The notes under the pieces: generated by a model | Told to the model about the DNA's origin: nothing | Databases searched by the model: none | What the model saw: the letters and a program-made list of their open reading frames with translations, nothing else | In this document: positions 23,671 through 28,987 of the stretch, piece after piece | Layout: each line of letters starts with the position of its first letter | Numbering within the stretch: position 1 is the stretch's first letter | Translations under genes and position numbers: made by a program | Assembly: GCA_026391515.1 (NCBI GenBank) | Contig: JAPLEC010000329.1 | Span: forward strand, 1-28,987 | Source of the DNA: Bacteroidia bacterium | GTDB lineage: Bacteria > Bacteroidota > Bacteroidia > Bacteroidales > VadinHA17 | Direction of reading: 5' to 3' | Length of the DNA: 28,987 nucleotides

Positions 23671-23680
23671 CATTTCGGCA

Positions 23681-23730
23681 GGCTTCGTACGCCTACGCTG
23701 AAGCTTTAGCACAAGCGTATAGGCAAAGCC
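23681..23730. repeat. Imperfect palindrome GGCTT...AAAGCC
   Basis: GGCTTCGTACGCCTACGCT on the left can pair in part with AGCGTATAGGCAAAGCC on the right, with bulges. It looks like a small dispersed GC-rich repeat inserted between the terminator and the next hairpin. Confidence 0.4.
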
Positions 23731-23743
23731 CGACAAAATGATC

Positions 23744-23780
23744 AAATGGCCTTGTAAATCAAATATTTACGAGGCCATTT
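23744..23780. repeat. 16-bp A/T-flanked hairpin beside repeat copy 3
   Basis: AAATGGCCTTGTAAAT (23744-23759) pairs with ATTTACGAGGCCATTT (23765-23780), one G-U pair, loop CAAAT. It has the same length and TTGTAAATCAA core as the hairpin at 14662-14702, although the outer pairs differ. Confidence 0.75.
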
Positions 23781-23785
23781 TAATT

Positions 23786-23809
23786 AGTAGTACAAAAAGT
23801 AGTACAAAA
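23786..23809. repeat. Perfect 12-bp tandem repeat AGTAGTACAAAA, two copies
   Basis: Two exact adjoining copies, five bases after the hairpin. The counterpart at 14706-14729 is imperfect. Their place next to a putative attachment core suits arm-type recombinase sites; the integrase gene expected next to them is absent. In the whole gap 23516-23891 there is no intact gene. Confidence 0.6.
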
Positions 23810-23860
23810 TATTTTCGAAAAAAATCTGTCCTTTACATTCAATTACTAAGGTGAGGCTTT

Positions 23861-23868
23861 TAACTTTG
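23861..23868 (+). promoter_or_regulatory. Possible -7 box for the helical protein gene
   Basis: TAACTTTG fits TAnnTTTG exactly, 23 bases before ATG 23892. No good -33 box lies at the right distance, so the assignment is weak. Confidence 0.35.
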
Positions 23869-23891
23869 TATATCTAATATAATCATGAAAA

Positions 23892-24389
23892 ATGAATTCA
23901 GATGAAGACGATGATATCGCACGGTCGGAAAGTCTTCCTATTTACAGGAAAGGAAAAGAGATCTTTGATATGGTAAGTAAAATTGCGGCTCTTATCCCTG
24001 AGAATGATGAATACCTTAAGGAGGTTAAAGCCTGCATGCTATGTGATGCAGCACAACTGACCGTAAAAGTGGCCGGCGCTGAAGCAGCTGGATTGTATGA
24101 CCTCAAAATGGAAAATGCTGCCATAATACGTAAAGCAGCACGCGACCTGATGGTCCAACAACATTCACTCGATATGTTTGGTTTTGAATATGTCGAGTAT
24201 TATCAAATTGTAAGAGACCTTATTGAAGAATACCGACTGTTGTTCATTGCCTGGGTGGCAGGATTTGATAAATGGGATTATATAATTGACCGGTGGGGCC
24301 TTTTTAATCCTCCGGGAGTTGGCCCATTCGACAAAGACCCCGACGATGACATACCGTTTCATGGTTTTGAAGAAGATACCGAAGAATGA
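23892..24389 (+). CDS. Acidic, all-helical protein of unknown function
   Basis: A 165-residue soluble protein without a signal peptide. Both ends are strongly acidic (MNSDEDDD at the start, DKDPDDDIPF and EEDTEE at the end). The middle looks like a bundle of four helices, with LPIYRKGKEIFDMVSKIAAL, KACMLCDAAQLTVKVAGAE, LKMENAAIIRKAARDLMVQQ and YQIVRDLIEEYRLLFIAWVA. The opening helix and the VAGAE turn recall, faintly, the four-helix-bundle (IVS/S23) family, but I do not claim membership. An ATG at 23885 in another frame runs into a stop after six codons. It follows the second putative element end and precedes the convergent Fic gene, so it may be mobile-element cargo. Confidence 0.7.
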   Translation: MNSDEDDDIARSESLPIYRKGKEIFDMVSKIAALIPENDEYLKEVKACMLCDAAQLTVKVAGAEAAGLYDLKMENAAIIRKAARDLMVQQHSLDMFGFEYVEYYQIVRDLIEEYRLLFIAWVAGFDKWDYIIDRWGLFNPPGVGPFDKDPDDDIPFHGFEEDTEE

Positions 24390-24441
24390 TGAGCTGTCCC
24401 TGTCTTTCTTCTTAAGTAGGTATATAGCGATTACCTCTGAT

Positions 24442-25563
24442 TTACCCTGCTAGAATTCTTATCAGGTCATCATTCAGGTAGTAAACTTCGGAACCATCCT
24501 TTTTTGGAGTTAAAATCTTTGCAGCAACCAGTTCTTCCATAAGTTTTGAAAGAGTCGTCCGGGATGATCTGCCTAAGACATTTCCAATTATTTTTGGTTT
24601 TATATATGGTTGACTGAAAATAGCCTCATTTACCTCTTTTGTGTACCATCTGATTTTTGACTTTCCATAAATTAATGTCGAATCCATCTGTTCCAGTATG
24701 TCATTAATCAGATTGTTGGTCAGAGCAGATGTATTTTCAACGGCATCAAGCATAAAGAGAATCCAGTTTTTCCACGAACTTAGTTGGGTTACAGCACCAA
24801 GATTATAGTAGTAGTCTGACTTATTAACAATTATATACTTTGACAGGTATAGTACTGGTTGATTTAATAGTCCTTTTTGTACAAGGTAGATCAGGTTAAT
24901 AATACGGCCAGTTCTTCCATTGCCATCCTGGAAAGGGTGAATTGCTTCGAATTGATAATGCGCAACACACATTTTGATCAATGGGTCAGTTGGGAAATTG
25001 TTATCGTCATTCAGATAACTTAAAAGGTTATCCATTAGCCGCTCCACAATATTATTCCCTCTTGGTGGTGTATAGATTACTTCTCCTGGTCGTAACTCAC
25101 TTTGTCCTCTTCTGATAACAACATTTGCCTGTGGAGGACGTATGCCGGATGTGGTATTCTTGATTTGACGGAAGATCGATAGTACTAAATGAAGATTTAA
25201 GATTTTTGTTTCTTTCATGGAATGATATCCGGCCCATAGTGCTTCTCTATATCTTAGAACTTCTTTCGTAGCAAGATCTGCCTTTTCTTCACTTTTATTA
25301 TCAGAAATTGCTTTATACAGTTCGTCTTCAGTAGTGAATATATTTTCTATTTCCGTTGAAGTTTTGGCTTCCTGTAATGCTATTGTATTTACCAGCATAT
25401 AAGGATTTGGAAGTCTCATAACATTGATATTTACAGTGGCCAATGCTCTTGAAGCAGATACCAGCTTTTTTAAAATATCGATGTCATCATCTATTTCAGC
25501 TGAGGGTGTAAGAGGAGGAAGATCATTAAAAGGGACATTCCTGTCGAATTTTGGCTTAGCCAT
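24442..25563 (-). CDS. Fic-domain protein (AMP-transferase type) with built-in inhibitory helix and winged-helix tail
   Basis: A 373-residue protein. The Fic core motif HPFQDGNGRTGR is complete, with catalytic His209. Ahead of it, TSTEIENI (Ser69, Glu73, Asn74) matches the inhibitory [S/T]xxxE[G/N] helix, so it is of the class with the helix N-terminal in the same chain. The family moves AMP (sometimes another nucleotide part) to a Tyr, Ser or Thr of a target. The last 70 residues (KPKIIGNVLGRSSRTTLSKL, ILTPKKDGSEVYYLNDD) look like a winged-helix DNA-binding domain. No antitoxin gene adjoins it, which agrees with the built-in inhibitor. Its upstream region has repeated TGGACATGT half-sites, possibly bound by its own tail. 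Confidence 0.92.
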   Translation of the reverse strand: MAKPKFDRNVPFNDLPPLTPSAEIDDDIDILKKLVSASRALATVNINVMRLPNPYMLVNTIALQEAKTSTEIENIFTTEDELYKAISDNKSEEKADLATKEVLRYREALWAGYHSMKETKILNLHLVLSIFRQIKNTTSGIRPPQANVVIRRGQSELRPGEVIYTPPRGNNIVERLMDNLLSYLNDDNNFPTDPLIKMCVAHYQFEAIHPFQDGNGRTGRIINLIYLVQKGLLNQPVLYLSKYIIVNKSDYYYNLGAVTQLSSWKNWILFMLDAVENTSALTNNLINDILEQMDSTLIYGKSKIRWYTKEVNEAIFSQPYIKPKIIGNVLGRSSRTTLSKLMEELVAAKILTPKKDGSEVYYLNDDLIRILAG

Positions 25564-25587
25564 GGTTGTTCAATATTTGCTAAATTA

Positions 25588-25682
25588 TGGACATGCTGCA
25601 AATTTATGTAGTATTTTCATCAAAAACAATAGTACATGTCCAATATTTTAATATTTCTGGACATGTAATCAAAACGTGTCCA
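25588..25682 (-). promoter_or_regulatory. Promoter and four-half-site operator of the fic gene
   Basis: On the minus strand ATTG (plus 25627-25630) is followed after 20 bases by TAAATTTG (plus 25599-25606), an exact -7 box. Around it are four copies of a nine-base half-site: TGGACATG (25588-25595, one base short), ACATGTCCA (25634-25642), TGGACATGT (25658-25666) and ACGTGTCCA (25674-25682). The first overlaps the expected transcript start and the second adjoins the -33 box, a position suited to repression. Confidence 0.6.
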
Positions 25683-25720
25683 TTTTTATCCTGAATTAGG
25701 GCTTCATCTTTTAAATCTTC

Positions 25721-26173
25721 TCACCCTCCAAGAATCTCCTTTACTTTTGCAGAAATCTCTTTCCCGTCTGCTTTTCCTGCAAGCTCCTTCATGGCAACAC
25801 CCATTACCTTGCCCATATCGGCAGGTGATTTTGCGCCAACCCTGTCAATGATAGCTTTAAGAGCTTTTGAGAGCTCTTCATCGTTCATTTTTGCAGGCAG
25901 ATATTTTTCAAGTGTCTCTGCTTCAGCAATCTCAATTTTATACAGGTCCTCACGATTCTGTTCCTTATAAATAGTGGCTGATTCCCTTCTCTGCTTTACA
26001 AGCCTCTGAATAATTTTTAATTCTTCATCAGAAGTAAGAACGGAACCGGCTCCCTTTTCAGCCCTGGCTAATGTAAAAGCAGTCTTTGCAGCCCTGATTG
26101 CTTCGAGGGCAACTTTGTCTCTGCTTTTCATCGTATTAATAAGATCCGAAGAGATTTTTTCAGTAAGTGACAT
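25721..26173 (-). CDS. GatB/YqeY-domain protein
   Basis: A 150-residue protein matching the stand-alone YqeY family. It starts MSLTEKISSDLINTMKSRDK, continues with EAIRAAKTAF and the helical KIIQRLVKQRRESATIYKEQ block, then LEKYLPAKM. It ends with ADMGKVMGVAMKELAGKADG and the usual KVKEILGG. The fold is that of the tRNA-binding tail of GatB amidotransferase subunit, so a role with tRNA is assumed; the exact task is not known. Its length is standard and it is a typical core gene. It reads toward the fic gene, in the same direction, with 157 bases between. Confidence 0.93.
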   Translation of the reverse strand: MSLTEKISSDLINTMKSRDKVALEAIRAAKTAFTLARAEKGAGSVLTSDEELKIIQRLVKQRRESATIYKEQNREDLYKIEIAEAETLEKYLPAKMNDEELSKALKAIIDRVGAKSPADMGKVMGVAMKELAGKADGKEISAKVKEILGG

Positions 26174-26278
26174 ATTAATAATATTTCAATGTTATAAAAA
26201 AAGTTAAAATTCAGTACAAAGATACAAGATACATATTAAATGTAACGGACAGACATGTACCTGAATCATAAATTCAAT

Positions 26279-26286
26279 ATCTTTAA
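26279..26286 (+). promoter_or_regulatory. Possible -7 box of the export operon
   Basis: TATCTTTA is one base off TAnnTTTG and lies 9 bases before ATG 26296, or 24 before ATG 26311. The nearness to 26296 would favour the later start if real. No -33 box was found. Confidence 0.25.
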
Positions 26287-26295
26287 ACCTGCATC

Positions 26296-27576
26296 ATGAT
26301 TATCTTTTATATGCACAAAAGACTTATCAATCTGCATCTCAGGCAATTACTTTTTTTAGCGGCTGGATTATTCTTGTTTCAGCTCCTGAATGCCCAGCAG
26401 CAAAATCTTGACTATTTTTTGGAAAAGGGTCTTCAGAACAGTCCTTTGCTAAAGGATTATAAGAACAGAGTAAAATCAGCGCTCATCGACAGTATGCGGA
26501 TCAGGGCAGGGCAGAAAATACAGGTAAATGCTTCCAGCATTAATTCATATGCTCCTGTAATCAGAGGCTGGGGATATGATGAAGTTAAGACCGATATAGC
26601 ACAGTTAAACGCTGCCTTACAGGTTTCAAAAGAGATTACCTGGAACAAAAACCTTCAGAATAAATACCAGGCTATCAGATTGCAAAACCAGTCTGCTCTT
26701 CTGGAAGGATCCCTGTCAGAAAAAGATCTGAAAAGAACGATAATATCCCAGTATATTCTTGCTTATGGTGATCAGCAATATTTTGAATTGAATACCGAAG
26801 TGCTAAACACCCTCAGGCAGGAAGAAAAAATCGTTAAAAAACTTGCGGAAAATGGATTCTACAAGCAGACGGAATATCTCTCGTTCGTAGTGAACATCCG
26901 TCAGCAGGAGCTAATTGCCTCGCAGTATGATTATCAGTTTAAGACTGATTATGAATCGCTTAACTATTTATGCGGAATTTTTGATACAACTAGGTTCGTC
27001 CTTGTCAGGCCTGACCTGGAGTCAAATTCTTCACCAGGAATGAGTAATACCTTATTTTACAGGCAGTTCCTTATCGACAGCATGAAGCTGGTAAATGCTG
27101 ACAGACAGATAGACTTTGACTATCAGCCAAAGCTCTCCCTCTTTGCCGATGGAGGCTACCTCTCTTCACTTGCTATCACCCCATGGAAGAATTTTGGAAT
27201 CAGTGCCGGGTTAACTTTGACTGTTCCTATTTATGACGGAAAGCAGAAACAAATGCAGCATAACCAGATCTTAATTTCTGAATCCACACGTTCAAATTAC
27301 AGGGACTTTTTTAAGAATCAATACAGTCAGCAAATCGCTCTGCTCAGGCATCAGCTCTATTCTATCGATCAGATTACCGGAAAGACGCAGGAACAGCTTA
27401 ATTATACCATGGCTCTTGTTGATGCGAATCGTGTTCTGCTCAATTCTGGTGATATTTCAATTACCGATTACCTTTTGTCTTTAAATAATTACCTGAATGC
27501 AAAAAATCTGCTTATTGAAAAAGCTATTGAACGATTCAGAATAATAAACGAAATGAATTACTGGAATGAAAAATAA
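26296..27576 (+). CDS. TolC-family outer-membrane efflux protein
   Basis: A 426-residue protein; ATG 26296 and ATG 26311 (421 residues, MHKRLINLHLRQLLFL) are both possible starts. The signal peptide ends LNAQQ. What follows shows the two long helical repeats of the TolC fold (LEKGLQNSPLLKDYKNRVKS near the start, LYSIDQITGKTQEQLNYTMA near the end). The turn LGAL-type segment is replaced by GDISITDYLLSLNNYLNAKN, a normal variant. It is slightly short for the family. As a trimer it forms the outer-membrane channel of an export pump. It is the first gene of a three-gene operon with an adaptor and an RND permease, nine bases before the adaptor. Confidence 0.88.
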   Translation: MIIFYMHKRLINLHLRQLLFLAAGLFLFQLLNAQQQNLDYFLEKGLQNSPLLKDYKNRVKSALIDSMRIRAGQKIQVNASSINSYAPVIRGWGYDEVKTDIAQLNAALQVSKEITWNKNLQNKYQAIRLQNQSALLEGSLSEKDLKRTIISQYILAYGDQQYFELNTEVLNTLRQEEKIVKKLAENGFYKQTEYLSFVVNIRQQELIASQYDYQFKTDYESLNYLCGIFDTTRFVLVRPDLESNSSPGMSNTLFYRQFLIDSMKLVNADRQIDFDYQPKLSLFADGGYLSSLAITPWKNFGISAGLTLTVPIYDGKQKQMQHNQILISESTRSNYRDFFKNQYSQQIALLRHQLYSIDQITGKTQEQLNYTMALVDANRVLLNSGDISITDYLLSLNNYLNAKNLLIEKAIERFRIINEMNYWNEK

Positions 27577-27585
27577 CGGAATAAT

Positions 27586-28506
27586 ATGAGAAAATCATTA
27601 ACCACAGGAATTATCTGTCTGTTTTTCCTTGTCTCCTGCGGGAGGACACGTGAAACGGGTTCAGCGGTTGAGACAGAAAGCCTTACCCCGGTCACCGTGA
27701 CTCATCCGGTTGTCGGATCCCTTTCGGAAGTTATTACTTTAAATGCTACTTCAAGATTCCTGCTTAAAACTTCAGTCAAGTCAGATATAAACGGATATCT
27801 TCAGAAAGTACAGATACACCTGGGCCAGAGAATAAGCCGGGGACAGGAGCTTTTCGAAATAAGATCGAAAGAATCGGAACATCTTGGAAATACGATCAAT
27901 AAGCTCGATACAGCATTCCACTTCAATGGCACGGTTTCGGTTAAATCTCCTTCCGATGGGTATATTACAGAACTCTCATACAAAGCAGGTGATTATGTCC
28001 AGGATAATGAAATTCTGGCAGCTATATGCGATATAAGCAGTCTTGTATTTTTACTTGAACTTCCTTATGAGCTTAGCAGCTATATTCCTGATAATAAAAA
28101 TATTGATCTCCTATTACCTGATGGCAATAAACTAAAAGGAACAATTGAATCGTCATTCCCATCAGTTGACCCTGTTTCTCAGACGCGGTTATGCGTGATT
28201 CATGCAAATGAAGTTTCATCAATTCCTGAAAACCTGGTTGCAACAGTTGAGTTTAAAAAGAAATCAAAATCTGATGTTGTTATTCTTCCCAAAGCATCTC
28301 TTCTTACCGATGAAGATCAAAATGAATTCTGGATCATGAAAATGACTGATTCATCCACAGCAATAAGGGTCCCGGTAAAAATTGGTCTTGCAACTTCAGA
28401 TAAAGTTGAAATTTTATCACCTGTCCTGACCTCATCCGATATCATCCTTCTTACAGGTAACTACGGATTGCCCGATACTGCTAAAGTAATTATTCAGAAC
28501 CGGTAG
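27586..28506 (+). CDS. Periplasmic adaptor lipoprotein (HlyD/MFP family) of an RND pump
   Basis: A 306-residue protein with lipoprotein signal LFFLVSC (Cys18). The lipoyl half-motifs are SDINGYLQKVQIHLGQRISR and, after a very short linker, SPSDGYITELSYKAGDYVQD. The long alpha-helical hairpin that many adaptors have between them is almost absent (about 25 residues), so contact with the TolC partner must be made differently. A beta-barrel domain (LVFLLELPYELSSYIPD, GTIESSFPSVDPVSQT) and a membrane-proximal domain follow (ILPKASLLTDEDQNEFW, VPVKIGLATSDKVEILS). It joins the inner-membrane permease to the outer-membrane channel. It sits 4 bases before the permease gene. What is exported is not shown. 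Confidence 0.88.
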   Translation: MRKSLTTGIICLFFLVSCGRTRETGSAVETESLTPVTVTHPVVGSLSEVITLNATSRFLLKTSVKSDINGYLQKVQIHLGQRISRGQELFEIRSKESEHLGNTINKLDTAFHFNGTVSVKSPSDGYITELSYKAGDYVQDNEILAAICDISSLVFLLELPYELSSYIPDNKNIDLLLPDGNKLKGTIESSFPSVDPVSQTRLCVIHANEVSSIPENLVATVEFKKKSKSDVVILPKASLLTDEDQNEFWIMKMTDSSTAIRVPVKIGLATSDKVEILSPVLTSSDIILLTGNYGLPDTAKVIIQNR

Positions 28507-28510
28507 TGAC

Positions 28511-28987
28511 ATGAACAGGTTTTTTGTCACATATAAAAATCCATTGTCAGTTGCCATATTTCTCGTTATTCTCGGAGGAATGCTGGCTTACAATAAATTA
28601 CAGACAGCTCTTTTCCCTGAGATTACCTTTCCTAAAATAAAAATAATTGCAGATGCAGGAGAACAGCCGGTTGACCAGATGATGCTGACAGTCACAAGAC
28701 CGCTTGAGCTCGCCATCAAGAAAGTCCCCGATCTGAAAAGAGTACGCAGCGCAACAAGTCGCGGTAGCTGTGAGATCTCAGCATTTATGAAGTGGAATAC
28801 CAACATTGATCTGGGAAAACAACGGATCGAATCAAAAATAAATGAGATAAGGAATATCCTTCCGGCAGATGTGGAGATAACTGTTGAGAGAATGAATCCC
28901 TCAATTCTTCCTGTCATCGGGTATACTCTCGAAGGGAAAGGACGTTCTCCAATCGACTTAAAATACATTGCCACCTATACCATTAAA
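28511..28987 (+). CDS. RND efflux permease, N-terminal part (runs off the window)
   Basis: 159 codons are open to the last base, with no stop in view. It begins MNRFFVTYKNPLSVAIFLVI, the first membrane helix of an RND transporter, then LFPEITFPKIKI as in the AcrB/CusA group. The stretch EQPVDQMMLTVTRPLELAIK is the conserved pore-domain beginning, followed by RVRSATSRGSCEISAFMKWN. Full proteins of this family have about 1,000-1,050 residues. The ATG at 28511 is four bases beyond the adaptor stop. It is driven by the proton gradient and would be the inner-membrane part of the pump. Substrate (drug, metal or lipid) cannot be told from this part. Confidence 0.93.
   Translation, partial: MNRFFVTYKNPLSVAIFLVILGGMLAYNKLQTALFPEITFPKIKIIADAGEQPVDQMMLTVTRPLELAIKKVPDLKRVRSATSRGSCEISAFMKWNTNIDLGKQRIESKINEIRNILPADVEITVERMNPSILPVIGYTLEGKGRSPIDLKYIATYTIK

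Noticed and set aside
23786..23809. CRISPR-like repeat
   Set aside because: Only two 12-base copies without spacers; there are no cas genes anywhere in the window.
25716..25726. 11-base partial copy of the repeat taken as a firm attachment site
   Set aside because: Half of it is the conserved end of yqeY and the match stops after 11 bases, so it is kept only as a weak finding and not as a feature.

Overview
The window reads as a piece of a Bacteroidota chromosome, most like the environmental Bacteroidales/Marinilabiliales group. Evidence: promoters fitting the Bacteroidota pattern (an A/TTTG-like box, 19-20 bases, then TAnnTTTG), mostly no Shine-Dalgarno sequences, lipoprotein signals ending in SSC/VSC, exported proteins with Ala-Gln cleavage sites, and families typical of the phylum (DUF5715, DUF6165, DUF5009, secreted GH43/GH51 enzymes). 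The placement is by pattern and protein resemblance only.

Left part (1-14132) is mostly core genome: the 3' end of pnp, a deoxynucleoside kinase, a TPR lipoprotein, a SPOUT RNA methyltransferase, sucC overlapping a DUF5715 (M15-like) gene, a two-gene CDGSH iron-sulfur operon, a hybrid histidine kinase, priA, a DUF6165 plus family 9 glycosyltransferase pair (envelope polysaccharide), and a DUF5009/NagX-like membrane acyltransferase. The gaps between these genes carry small GC-rich palindromes and short tandem repeats.

The middle (14133-23900) is an accessory island. It starts at an intact tRNA-Pro(CGG) gene surrounded by broken tRNA-Pro pieces. The last 15 bases of the tRNA (TCTTCTCACCCCGAC) recur exactly at 14638 and 23612. 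The second and third copies are each followed by a 16-bp A/T-flanked hairpin and a 12-bp tandem repeat, a layout that resembles the end of a tyrosine-recombinase element. No integrase gene is present. Between the copies lie five secreted carbohydrate-active enzymes: a double-domain CE1 esterase, a GH51 arabinofuranosidase and three GH43 enzymes. Together they look like an arabinoxylan or arabinan side-chain removal set. There is no SusC/SusD pair and no regulator. The set ends in an orphan signal peptide cut by the third repeat.

The right part (23860-28987) has an acidic helical protein of unknown function and a Fic protein with a four-half-site operator around its promoter. Both may be cargo of a second element remnant. 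Core-like genes then resume: a GatB/YqeY protein, followed by a TolC / periplasmic adaptor / RND permease export operon that runs off the right edge.
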